From Palsa-504 sp963818225 (lineage in GTDB: Bacteria > Actinomycetota > Actinomycetes > Streptosporangiales > Streptosporangiaceae), in NCBI GenBank assembly GCA_963818225.1, contig CAWFRO010000011.1, forward strand, positions 1,240,001 through 1,304,000: a stretch of 64,000 nucleotides of DNA, in the 5' to 3' direction. Below the pieces are notes generated by a model that was not told the DNA's origin, made no database searches, and saw only the letters and a list, made by a program, of their open reading frames with translations. Both the position numbers and the translations under genes were made by a program. This document shows, piece by piece, positions 34,029-43,374 of this stretch (position 1 is the stretch's first letter; each line of letters starts with the position of its first letter).

Positions 34029-37000
34029 GTGAGCACGCATCGCTACAGCCCGGCGCAGCTGGCTCGGCTGCTGCAGGTGCCTGAGCCGACCCCGGAGCAG
34101 GCGGCGGTGATCGCCGCGCCGCTGGGGCCGCTCGCGGTGGTGGCCGGCGCGGGCTCGGGCAAGAGCGAGACGATGGCGGCCCGGCTGGTCTGGCTGGTCG
34201 CCAACGGGATGGTCCGCCCGGACCGGGTTCTCGGCCTCACCTTCACCCGCAAGGCGGCGGCCGAGTTCGCCGACCGGGTGCGCTCCCGGCTGGAGCGACT
34301 GCGCCGCGCGGGCCTGGGCGACACTGACGCACCCGGCGAGCCCAGGCCGGCCGGCACCGACGCCGAGGACCCGTTCGGCGGCGACCCGGTGATCGGCACC
34401 TACCACGCCTACGCCGGGCGGCTGGTCGGCGACAACGCCCTGCGGGAGGGGCTCGAGCCGTCCATGCGGCTGATCACGCCCGCGCTGTCCTGGCAGCTCG
34501 CGGCCCGGATCGTGGCGTCCTACGACGGGCCCATGGACGAGATCATCTGGACGCCGCAGACCGTGACCGCGGCCGTGCTCGAGCTGGCCGGCGACCTGTC
34601 CGAGCACCTGCGGGAGGCCGCTGACGTCGCCGCCGTCGGCCGCTGGCTCACCGCGGAGCGCGATGCGCTGCCCGGGCGGATACCCGGGACCGTTCGGAAG
34701 ATAATGGACACCCAGGGTGCCCGCGAGCAGCTGCTCCCGCTCGTCGAGCGGTACGTTGCGGCCAAGGCGGCCCGCGAGGTCCTCGACCACGGCGATCAGG
34801 TCGCGCTGGCGGCGCGGATCGCGGCCGCGCACCCAGAGGTCGGTGCGGCCGAGCGGGCCCGCTACCAGGTGGTCCTGCTGGACGAATACCAGGACACCAG
34901 CCACGCCCAGCTGGTGCTGCTGCGATCGCTGTTCGGCGGCGGGCACCCGGTCACCGCGGTCGGCGACCCGTGCCAGTCCATCTACGGCTGGCGCGGCGCG
35001 AGCGCGGGGAACCTGCGGCGGTTCACCGCCGACTTCCCGGTGGTGGCGCGGATGCGGCCGTTCGGAGCCTCCGCGCCGACCGGCCCGGCGCCGGTGCTGC
35101 TGCTGTCGACCAGCTTCCGGAACGCCGGGCGGGTCCTCGACGCCGCCGCGGTCGTCCAGGAGGAACTGCGCTACGAGGCGCCCGACGTGCCCCGGCTGGT
35201 GTCCGCGCCGGACCGCGGCGAGCGGGGGGCGGTGGCGTGCGCCTTGCTCGACACGGTCACCGACGAGGCCGGATGGGTGGCCGGGCAGATCGCGGGCCTG
35301 CTGGCCCTCGACCCGGGCTGCGCACCAGACGGGCAGCCGTGGCCGGACGGGCGCCAGGCCGGCGTCCGGCCGTCCGACATCGCGGTGCTGTGCCGCAAGC
35401 GGTCCCAGTTCGTGCCGCTGCGGCGGGCCATCGAGGACCGCGGCGTCCCGGTGGAAGTGGTCGGGCTGGGCGGCCTGCTCGCGGTGCCCGAGGTGGCGGA
35501 CGTGGTGGCCACGCTGCGGGTGCTGCACGACGCGGGCGCGTCGGATGCGCTGGCCCGCCTGCTCACCGGCCCGCGCTGGCGGATCGGGCCGCGCGACCTG
35601 GTCGCCCTCGGCCGCCGCGCCCGCGCTCTGGCCCGCGGCGAAGGCGACGGCAGGCCGCAGGCCCGGGCCAACCCCGGCGGGCCGGCCCCGCCCCGGGTTC
35701 CCGCCATGAGCACGACGAGCACGGCACGCACGACGAGCACGGCGAGCAGGATGAGCACGACGCGCTGGCCGAGGCCGTTACCGACCTGACCGCGGAATCC
35801 GGCAGCCTGGTCGAGGCGCTGGATGACCTGGGCGACCCCGGCGCCTACTCGCCGACCGGGTACGCCCGCATGCACGCCCTGGCCAGCGAGCTGCGGCGGC
35901 TGCGCGGCCACGTCGGCCGGCCGCTCGCCGACGTGGCCGCCGAGGCCGAGCGCATGCTCGGCCTGGATATCGAGGTCGCCGCGCGGCCCGGCGCCGATCC
36001 GGTCGCGGCCCGCGCCGACCTGGACGCCTTCATCGACGTGGCCGACGCGTTCACCGGCGAGGGCGCCGAGCCGACCCTCGGCGCGTTCCTGGCCTACCTG
36101 ACCGCCGCCCAGCAGGAGGAGTTCGGGCTGGAGACCGGGCGGGTAGGGGAGTCGGACTCGGTCAAGCTGCTCACCGTGCACGCGGCCAAGGGCCTGCAGT
36201 GGCCAGCGGTGTTCGTCCCGGGCCTGGCCCTGGGGGAGCGGTCCCAGGTCTTTCCCGCCAAGCCCAGGGTCTCGACCCGGTGGACGGACAACCCGCGCCT
36301 GATCCCGTTCGGCCTGCGGGGCGACGCGGGGGACCTGCCCGTGCTGCGCGGGCTGGACGGCGGCTCCCTGGAGGAGTTCACCCAGCAATGCGCGGCGCGG
36401 GACCTGGCTGAGGAGCGCCGCCTGATGTATGTCGCGGCCACCCGGGCGGCGTTCTGGCTGGCGTGCTCGGGCTACTGGTGGGGGGAGACCGGGACCTCGC
36501 CCCTCGGCCCGTCGCCGTTCCTGGCCGAAGTGCGCTCGTCCGCCGTGGCGCAGGTTCATCACTGGGCCCCCGCGCCGCCCCCGGACGCGGAGAATCCGCT
36601 GCTCGCGTCGGTGGACGAGGCCGACTGGCCCGCTACCCCGGCCGGACGCCACTACGAGGCGGTCCGCGAGGCCGCCGCCCTGGTGGAGTCCGCCCTGGAG
36701 TCGGCCGCGGCGCCCGTCCCGGAGTTGGCCGCGGCGCCCGCCCTGGATGCCCTGGGGCCCGAGGACCGCGCGCTGGTCGAGGCGTGGCGCCGGGACGCCG
36801 GGCTGCTGCTGGCCGAGCGGGCGCAGCGCCGGGCCGACGGCGCTGCCATCCCCGTCCAGCTTCCCGCCCGGCTCTCGGTGTCCGCGCTGGTGGCGCTGGC
36901 CCGCGACCCGGCCGAGCTGGCCCGGCAGGTCCGCCGGCCGATGCCCCGGCCGCCGGCCCGGCAGGCCCGTAAGGGCACCGCCTTCCATCAGTGGCTGGAG

Positions 37001-37471
37001 CAGCGCTACGGCCAGCAGCGGCTCATCGACGACGCCGACCTGTTCGAGCCGGACGCCGACGACCCGGCCCGCGGCGAGGACCTCAGCCAGCTCCGCGCCC
37101 GGTTCGAGCACAGCGAGTGGGCCGACCGGTGGCCGCAGGCGGTCGAGGTGCCGTTCGAGACGCTGGTCGGCGACCGGCTGGTCCGCGGCCGCATCGATGC
37201 GGTGTTCGCCGACTCGCCCGACGGCGGCTACGACGTGGTCGACTGGAAGACTGGCCGCCCGCCCGCGTCAGCCGCCGAACGGCACGTGGTCTCAGTCCAG
37301 CTCGCTGCGTACCGCCTCGCCTGGGCGGCGCTGGCCGAGGTACCCGTGACCAGCGTGCGGGCCGCCTTCCATTACGTGGCGGACGGGGTGACCGTGCGCC
37401 CCGCCGACCTGATCGACGAGGCCGGCCTGACCGCGCTCATCGAGCAGGTGCCCACCGACCCCGTTTCATGA
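34029..37471 (+). CDS. adnB: AdnB-type UvrD-like helicase/RecB-like nuclease subunit (frame broken near 35.68 kb)
   Basis: Second subunit of the AdnAB-type resection complex. Helicase motifs: VAGAGSGKSETMAARL, LTFTRKAAAEF, VVLLDEYQDTSHAQ, VGDPCQSIYGWRGAS, then KLLTVHAAKGLQWPAVFVPG, and the nuclease motifs GTAFHQWLEQRYG, RGRIDAVFADS and YDVVDWKTGRPP. Frame 3 (from 34029) is lost between about 35640 and 35705 and coding resumes in frame 2 to 37471, so one base is missing or two are extra; joined length about 1147 residues. A His/Asp/Glu-rich insert (HEHDEHGTHDEHGEQDEHD) follows the break. GTG start, leaderless. Confidence 0.8.
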
Positions 37472-37507
37472 CGGTACCCGGGATGGGCCCGAGCCGGACA
37501 TGATGGA

Positions 37508-37545
37508 TGGGCCGATGTACCAGTTAGAACTGGCAGAACGGCCCA
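37508..37545. terminator. Nested hairpin between convergent adnB and XRE regulator
   Basis: Outer stem TGGGCC/GGCCCA (37508-37513 with 37540-37545) and inner stem CCAGTT-AG-AACTGG (37520-37533). Lies between two convergent stops, so it may end transcription both ways. Confidence 0.45.
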
Positions 37546-37622
37546 CCCCCAGGTGACCAGAACCGCATGGGACCGGCCGAAAACTGCCCATGATCATGAA
37601 CCCGCGGCGGCCAGGGCGGCCG

Positions 37623-38306
37623 TCAGGTGTGCTCTGAGACCAGCACCGCCAGGGTGCCCGGCTCGAGCGCCTCGAACACGTGCGGGATGTCGCCCGGGTA
37701 GCAGATGTAGTCGCCCGGGCCGAGCTGGACCGGCTCGCCGGCCACACCGACCAGTGCCCGGCCCGCGCTGAGCAGCACGTGCTCCAGCACCCCGGGCATG
37801 TGCGGGTCGGACGCGCGCGCGGGCCCCGGCTCGGCCGCAATCCGGTACACGTCCCGCCGGGCCCCCGGCGGGCACGCCGCCAGCAGCGTGGCCTGGTAGT
37901 CAGCATGCGCTGCGGCCACCGTCGGCCCCTCGTCGGCCCGGATCACCTGGACCTGCGGCCGCGGCGGGTCCAGCAGCCGGGAGAACGGCACGTCCAGCGC
38001 GACGCAGATGGCCCACAGCGTCTCCAGGCTCGGGTTGCCTGCGCCCGACTCCAGCTGGGAGAGGGTGGACTTGGCGAGGCCGGCCCGCCGGGCGACCTCG
38101 GTCAGCGACAGCCCGGTCCGGCGGCGTTCCCGGCGCAGCGAGGCGGCGATGAGTTCCAGCGGCGCCCCGCCCGGGACCGCGGCGGGCACCGCACCCGGCG
38201 CCCCGCCCGGCACCGCGGCGGGCACCGCAGCCAGCGCTCCGCCCGCCGATGGGTTCGGTATATGAGCTGACTGTTCGCTTTGACGAACAGCAGGTTCCCT
38301 GTTCAT
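37623..38306 (-). CDS. XRE-family regulator with C-terminal cupin
   Basis: 227 residues. The HTH domain starts near residue 50 (IAASLRRERRRTGLSLTEVARRAGLAKSTLSQLESGAGNP), followed by a cupin sensor (HMPGVLEHVLLSAGRALVGVAGE, GDYICYPGDIPHVFEAL). ATG 38306 has GGAG 7 nt upstream. The N-terminal 45 residues include repeated AAVPGGAP. Divergent from azlC with only 10 bp between starts, so it is probably the local regulator of azlCD. Confidence 0.85.
   Translation of the reverse strand: MNREPAVRQSEQSAHIPNPSAGGALAAVPAAVPGGAPGAVPAAVPGGAPLELIAASLRRERRRTGLSLTEVARRAGLAKSTLSQLESGAGNPSLETLWAICVALDVPFSRLLDPPRPQVQVIRADEGPTVAAAHADYQATLLAACPPGARRDVYRIAAEPGPARASDPHMPGVLEHVLLSAGRALVGVAGEPVQLGPGDYICYPGDIPHVFEALEPGTLAVLVSEHT
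38271..38290. promoter_or_regulatory. Palindrome CTGTTCG-N6-CGAACAG at the XRE/azlC divergon
   Basis: Perfect 7-bp arms around CTTTGA, inside the first codons of the regulator gene and 27 bp from the azlC start. It is a good candidate operator for the divergently encoded XRE regulator. A second imperfect palindrome (GTTCGATATATAGAAC) lies at 38321. Confidence 0.5.
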
Positions 38307-38316
38307 AATAAACTCC

Positions 38317-38997
38317 ATGGGTTCGATATATAGAACTCTAACCGGCGGCCTTCGCCGCGACATCGCCCTCACCTGCCTGGCCGTCTGGTTCATCGGCCTG
38401 TCCTACGGCGCCATCGCCGTCGCGTCCGGGCTGCCGCTGTGGGTCCCCGCCCTGCTGAGCGTGCTCGTGCTGGCCGGCGCGTCCGAGATCCTGTTCGTCG
38501 GGATCGTCGCGGCGGGCGGCAACCCCATCGCGGCGGCCCTGGCCGGCCTGCTGGTCAACGCCCGCCACGTGCCGTACAGCCTGGCCCTGCCTGATATCAC
38601 CGGGACGAGCTGGCGGCGGCTGCTCGGCACCCATGTGATGGTCGACGAGAGCGTGGTGTTCGCCCTGGCCCAGGACGACATCACCCGCCAGCGCGCCGCC
38701 TACTGGGCGTGCGGCCTCGGCGTCCTGATCGGCTGGCCCAGCGGCGCGGTCCTGGGCGCGCTGGCCGGCAGCTTTGTCCATAACACCAGCGCGTTCGGCC
38801 TGGACGCCATGTTCCCGGCCGTCATCCTGGCCCTGATCTTCCCCGCGCTGCGCGACCGGGTGAGCTTGCGGGCCGCGCTGGCGGGCGCCGCCATCGCGCT
38901 GGCCGCCGCGCCGTTCCTGCCCGCGGGCCTGCCCGTCCTGCTGGCCCTGGCCGCGGTGACCCTGACGCTCCGCAACCGGGGGACCGATGACGGATAG
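38317..38997 (+). CDS. azlC: AzlC-family branched-chain amino acid exporter, large subunit
   Basis: 226-residue inner-membrane protein with several helices. AzlC signatures are GGLRRDIALTCLAVWFIGLSYG, the SEILFVGIVAAGGNP region, LLVNARHVPYSLAL and HVMVDESVVFA. AzlC with AzlD exports branched-chain amino acids and analogues. The ATG has no obvious ribosome site and may be leaderless; azlD overlaps its end by 11 bp. Confidence 0.9.
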   Translation: MGSIYRTLTGGLRRDIALTCLAVWFIGLSYGAIAVASGLPLWVPALLSVLVLAGASEILFVGIVAAGGNPIAAALAGLLVNARHVPYSLALPDITGTSWRRLLGTHVMVDESVVFALAQDDITRQRAAYWACGLGVLIGWPSGAVLGALAGSFVHNTSAFGLDAMFPAVILALIFPALRDRVSLRAALAGAAIALAAAPFLPAGLPVLLALAAVTLTLRNRGTDDG

Positions 38998-39310
38998 CAC
39001 CCTGGTCGTGGCCGGCATCTGCGTGCTGTCGGCCGGCACCTACGCCTGCCGCCTGTCCGGCCGCGTGCTGCGCCAGCGGATCACCTTCCCGCCCCGGGCC
39101 GAGCAGCTGCTCGCCGCCGGCGCCGTCGTCATGCTGGCCGCGCTGGTCGCCACGACCGCCCTGACCAAAGGCCACGGCTTCGCCGGCTACGCCCGCCCGG
39201 CCGGGGTGCTGGCCGGCGGCGTGCTGGCCTGGCGCAAGGCGCCGTTCCTGGTCATCGTGCTGACCGCCGCGGCCGTCACGGCGGTGCTGCGCCTGCTCGG
39301 CGTGCCCTGA
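38987..39310 (+). CDS. azlD: AzlD-family branched-chain amino acid exporter, small subunit
   Basis: 107 residues with about four membrane helices, including ICVLSAGTYACRLSGRVLRQRI at the N-terminus and LLAAGAVVMLAALVATTAL. Length and gene order after azlC fit AzlD. The ATG overlaps the azlC stop region, so the two are translated together. Confidence 0.88.
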   Translation: MTDSTLVVAGICVLSAGTYACRLSGRVLRQRITFPPRAEQLLAAGAVVMLAALVATTALTKGHGFAGYARPAGVLAGGVLAWRKAPFLVIVLTAAAVTAVLRLLGVP

Positions 39311-39346
39311 CCGGCCAGCTGCGTCCCGCCGCCCGCCGCCGCGCGA

Positions 39347-39640
39347 TCACCCCGCCAGGTAGCGCTCCACCGTCTCCACCTTGGCCGTGAGCGCCCCGGT
39401 CACGCCCGGCCGCAGGTCGGCCTTGAGCACCAGGCTGACCCGCGGCGCCCGGGCCTGGACCGCCTCGACCGCCCGCCTGACCACGTCCATGGCCTCGTCC
39501 CAGTCGCCCTCGATGGTGGTGAACATGGCGTCGGTCCGGTTCGGCAGCCCGCTGTCCCGCACCACCCGGACCGCCTCGGCCACCACTTCGCCGACCCCCT
39601 CGCCGACCCCGAGCGGCGTCACAGAAAACGCGACAAGCAC
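39347..39640 (-). CDS. MTH1187-family thiamine-binding protein
   Basis: 97 residues (MLVAFSVTPLGVGEGVGEVV ... GLPNRTDAMFTTIEGDWDEAM ... RAPRVSLVLKADLRPG), a ferredoxin-like fold that binds thiamine or pyrimidine. GTG 39640 is chosen because AAGGAG lies 6 nt upstream and the family starts at this point; an ATG at 39664 is also in frame. Usually tetrameric and cytosolic; role uncertain. Confidence 0.85.
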   Translation of the reverse strand: MLVAFSVTPLGVGEGVGEVVAEAVRVVRDSGLPNRTDAMFTTIEGDWDEAMDVVRRAVEAVQARAPRVSLVLKADLRPGVTGALTAKVETVERYLAG

Positions 39641-39668
39641 AGCTTTCTCCTTTTCTTCCCGCATGAGC

Positions 39669-39701
39669 GAACAACGATCATTTACCCGAACGGACCGTGG
39701 T
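39669..39701. repeat. Left copy of a repeat flanking the ABC/two-component block
   Basis: GAACAA...ATTTACCCGAACGG-A-CCGTGGT, also found as GAACAA...TTCATACCGAACGG-T-CCGTGGT at 47041-47071. Sixteen core bases (CCGAACGGWCCGTGGT) differ at one position. It lies just upstream of the thiamine-binding gene on the minus strand. Confidence 0.55.
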
Positions 39702-39874
39702 TCCAGCGCCCTCCCCTCCCGCACGCCGCCCACCCGGACGCCGCGCCGCCCGGCGCCGAGTTGGGTCCTTCGTCCCGTTGCTGCCACAATGAGACCCGTG
39801 AAAGTACCCGGTCAGGTCGACGTGGTGGCGCAGCCGTGTGGCCGACCGCGCGACTGAGGCCGCACACTGACCGT

Positions 39875-42453
39875 ATGACCGGCGCCCTGGCCACGGTCCA
39901 GGCGGCCCCGCCCGGCCCGGCCCCGCCCGGGCCGGCCGGGTCAGCCTGGCCACCGTCGCTCCGGCCGGCGTCGGCGAGCAGGACGCGCCGCTGCTGACCG
40001 TCTCCGGGCTGAGCGTCAGCTACGGCCGGCTGCGGGCCCTGGAGGACGTCGACCTGAGCGTGCGGTCCGGCGAACTCGTGGCGCTGGCCGGCGAGAACGG
40101 CGCGGGCAAGACCACCCTGGTCCGCTGCATCGCCGGGGACGTGACGCCGGCCAGCGGCGAGGTCTTCCTCGCGGGCCGGCGCGTGCCAGGCCGACCAGGC
40201 GGTGGCGACCAAGTACGGGATCGCGGTGGTCTGGCAGGACCTGGCGTTGTGCGACAACCTGGATGTGGCGGCCAACATCATGCTCGGCCGGGAACGGCCC
40301 AGGCTGCTGATGTCGGAAACCCGTTTCCACATGGAGGCCGCATCGCTGCTGGCCTCGCTGCGCATCCCGCTCAGCGACACCACCCGCAACGTCCTCTCGC
40401 TGTCCGGCGGGCAGCGCCAGCTGGTGGCGGTTGCCCGGGCCATGGGCCGCAAGCCCCGCCTGCTGGCCCTGGACGAGCCCACCGCCTCGCTCGGCGTGAA
40501 GGAAGCGGCCCAGGTCGAAGAGCTGATCATGGGGCTGAAGCGGCAGGGCACCACGATCCTGCTGGCCTGCCACGACATCGACCAGATGTTCCGGCTCGCC
40601 GACCGCATCGTGGTGCTCCGGCAGGGCCGGATTGTCGGCGATCTGCGCACGGCCGACGCGCACCCCGACGATGTCGTCGCGCTGATCTCCGGCCAGCAGG
40701 TCGACGCCTCCGCCCACCAGCAGCTCACCCGGCTGCACGGGCTCACCGACCGCCTGGTCTCGGCCGACCCGTCGTCGAGCCTTCCGCTGATCTTGTCCGC
40801 GCTCGGCTCTGCCCTCGGCAGCGAGCGGCTGTGCATCCACCTGGTCTCCGACAAGACCCTGTACTGCGCCGCGTCGCTCGGCTTCCAGCCCGGGCAGCTC
40901 GACCCGTGGGGCAGGCTGCCGTTCGGCCGGCCGGCGGCCCGGTGGGCCAGGCCGCGGCCGACGAGCGCCCGGTCATCGCCGACAATCTGTGGGCCGGCTC
41001 GACGCGGGGCAGCTTCCGCGCCCTGGCCAAGACGGCGAACGTGGCCAGCTCGTGGTCGGTCCCGGTACTCGGGCCCAGCGGGCTGTCCGGCGTGATCACG
41101 GTGTTCCGCGCGCAGCTCGGCGCGCCGGCCGGTGACGAGCTCGCCCTCGTCAACGTCTACGCGGGGTATGCCGCCAGCGCTATCGAGCGGGACCGGCTGC
41201 TGGACCAGGTGACCACGAGGAACCGGGTGCTGGAGACGATCCGGGAGATGCTGGAGACGCTCGCTGGGCCGGTCCCGGTCGACGAGGGGCTCGCCATGGC
41301 GGTCCAGTCGCTGCGCCGCGGCCTGCAGGCGCACGAGGTCGCGCTGATTACCCAGCCGGCCCGCCAGCCGCCCCAGTGGCGCGCCTTCGCCGGCCCGCTC
41401 AGCACCGACTGGTCGTCGGTCAGCCCGGCCATGCGGGAGATCGCCGAAACCGCGCTGGCCAGCACCCTCCCCGACGGGGTGGCCAGGCAGCTGGAAAGCA
41501 GCCGCAGGCACCGCGTGCGGGCCGTGGCCTTCGCGGCGGCCGGCGGCCCCACGGTACTGCTGGCCAGCTGGCGGCGGGTGCCGCCGACCAAGGAGGAGAC
41601 GGCGCTGCTGGAGGACGCCGCGCATTCGCTCCGGCTGGCGCTCGAGCGTGAGGAGGCCGGTCATGCCCATCAGGAGGCGTCCGCCCTGCGCCGGTCCCGG
41701 GAGCTCCAGCGCGGGTTCCTGTCCCGGCTGAGCCACGAGCTGCGCACGCCGCTGACGGCCATCAGGGGCTATGCGTCCAGCCTGATGCAGCCCGACGTGA
41801 CCTGGGACCGCGATTCCCAGCAGCGTTTCCTGGACCGGATCGCGGCCGAGTCGGCTCGCCTCGGCCGCCTGGTCGATGACCTGCTCGACTTCTCCGCGAT
41901 CGAATCGGGCATCATGCGCCTGCAGGCGGACTGGTGCGACATCCGGCTGGTCGTCGAGGCCGCGATCGCCTGCCTCCCGCCGGCCAGCGCCGCATCGGTC
42001 GAACTGAGCTGTGATCCCAGCCTGCCCGTGGTGTGGGCCGACCACGACCGGATGGAGCAGGTCTTCGTGAACCTGCTGAACAACGCGTTCGGTCACAACC
42101 CGCCCGGCACCCGGGTGCGCGTGACCGCCGCCCACCGTGACGCCGAGGTGGTGATCAGCGTGCTGGACGACGGCATCGGCATGCCGCCGGACCTGGCGGC
42201 CGCGCCCTTTGAGCCCGCCCGCGGCCTCGGGCCCGGGCCGATCCCGGGTCACGGGAACGGCCACCGCAAGAGCGCGGGCGCGGGCCTCGGCCTGTCCATC
42301 GCGAAGGGGATCGTGCAGGCCCACGGCGGCCGTATCGGGCTGGCCCCGAGGCCCGAGGGCACCTGTTTCCGCATCTGCCTGCCCGTCGAGGGCGAGGTCG
42401 ACGCGAGCCGGCCGGCCGCCAGAGGAAGGGACCGTGACGGTGACGACGACTGA
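39875..42453 (+). CDS. Fused ABC ATPase - GAF - sensor histidine kinase (three frame breaks)
   Basis: One polypeptide of about 855 residues if frames are joined. ABC domain: LTVSGLSVSYGRLRALEDVDL, GENGAGKTT (Walker A), VVWQDLALCDN (Q-loop), LSLSGGQRQ (signature), LLALDEPTASLG (Walker B), LACHDIDQ (H-loop). Two GAF-like regions follow, then a KdpD-like kinase: LSRLSHELRTPLTAIRGYASSL (His box), VNLLNNAFGHN (N), LDDGIGMP (G1), GAGLGLSIAKGIVQAHGG (G2). Frame shifts are needed near 39930 (ATG 39875 is in frame 2, the ABC domain in frame 1), 40195 and 40930. The RR gene overlaps its end. It probably links ABC importer state to signalling (inference). Confidence 0.75.
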
Positions 42454-43153
42454 GGATGCGCGCAGGACCTGCGCCCTGGTGGTGGAGGACGATCCCAACA
42501 TCGTCGACCTGATCCGGTCCAACCTCGCCGTGCGCGGTTTCGACACCGTCGTCTCGGTGGACGGGATGCGCGCCCTGCAGCTGCTCGAAACCGAAAACCC
42601 GGACATCGTGCTGCTGGACCTGATGCTGCCCGAGGCGGACGGCTTCGAGCTGTGCCGGCAGATCCGGGAACGCTCGCCGGTCGCCATCATCGTGGTCTCG
42701 GCCCGCGGCGGCGAGCGGGACAAGGTGACCGCGCTGCACATGGGCGCGGACGACTACCTGACCAAGCCGTTCAGCATCGAGGAACTGCTGGCCCGGATCG
42801 CCGCGACGCTGCGCCGGACCCGCCCGGCCGCGCCCGCCGAGCCGCAGGCGCCGCCGGTCATCGTGGTGGGTGACATCGTCATCGACCTGGCCCTGCAGCA
42901 GGTCCGGCGCAACGGGCAGCCGGTGCACCTGACCCCGACCGAATTCGCCTTGCTGCGTGAGCTCGCCGTCAACCGGGGCAAGCTGCTCACGCACGCTCAC
43001 CTGCTGCGCCGGGTCTGGGGTCACGGCTACGAGACCGAGACCGAGTACCTGCGCGTGTACGTGCGCCGGCTGCGCGCCAAGCTCGAGGCGGAGGAGAGCG
43101 CGCCGCTCATCCTCACTCAGCCGCGAGCCGGATACCGGCTGACCGCCGAATAA
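42434..43153 (+). CDS. OmpR/KdpE-family response regulator
   Basis: About 239 residues. Receiver domain with acidic pocket VVEDDPN, phospho-acceptor Asp in DIVLLDLMLPE, and Lys in DDYLTKPFS. C-terminal winged helix (LTPTEFALLRELAVNRGKLLTHAHLLRRVWGHGYETETEYLRVYVRRLRAKLE). GTG 42434 and GTG 42440 both lie after GGAAGGG; spacing favours 42440 slightly. It overlaps the end of the kinase fusion by 20 bp, so the pair is co-translated. Confidence 0.92.
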   Translation: MTVTTTEDARRTCALVVEDDPNIVDLIRSNLAVRGFDTVVSVDGMRALQLLETENPDIVLLDLMLPEADGFELCRQIRERSPVAIIVVSARGGERDKVTALHMGADDYLTKPFSIEELLARIAATLRRTRPAAPAEPQAPPVIVVGDIVIDLALQQVRRNGQPVHLTPTEFALLRELAVNRGKLLTHAHLLRRVWGHGYETETEYLRVYVRRLRAKLEAEESAPLILTQPRAGYRLTAE

Positions 43154-43214
43154 ATTCCTGATTTATAACGCCCGTGTGACGAACGCGAATCAAGATGAGC
43201 ACGAGATGATCTCT

Positions 43215-43231
43215 GTTCACAAAATCTTCAC
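43215..43231. promoter_or_regulatory. Candidate response-regulator box upstream of the SBP gene
   Basis: GTTCAC (43215) and CTTCAC (43226) repeat at exactly 11 bp, the half-site spacing of OmpR/PhoB-type regulators. It lies in a 220-bp AT-richer gap between the response-regulator stop and the SBP ATG, with another GTTCAC at 43305. Confidence 0.45.
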
Positions 43232-43374
43232 GGGGTAGCGGCGATGTTAAGGGTTCGTTAATTCCCGGCGCTCTAGGGTCGTAGTCAAGACCCAAGGCCG
43301 CGACGTTCACCAGGCTGGACGGAAGTACCACATGCCTGGATGTGGCCGTTCCTTTATCACGCGAGGTGGTTTAA

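Noticed and set aside
33843..35528. Long N-terminal extension of the SHOCT protein frame
   Set aside because: It is antisense to adnB; the real start at 33842 has a ribosome site and directly precedes the membrane helices.
39789..39857. 22-codon ORF (ends QPCGRPRD) before the ABC-kinase gene as a leader peptide
   Set aside because: Single Cys, no linked terminator, and no match to known cysteine-responsive leaders.
39682..42741. A 1019-codon open frame on the minus strand opposite the ABC-kinase gene
   Set aside because: Antisense frame kept open by high GC; no protein signature, while the plus strand shows complete ABC and kinase motifs.
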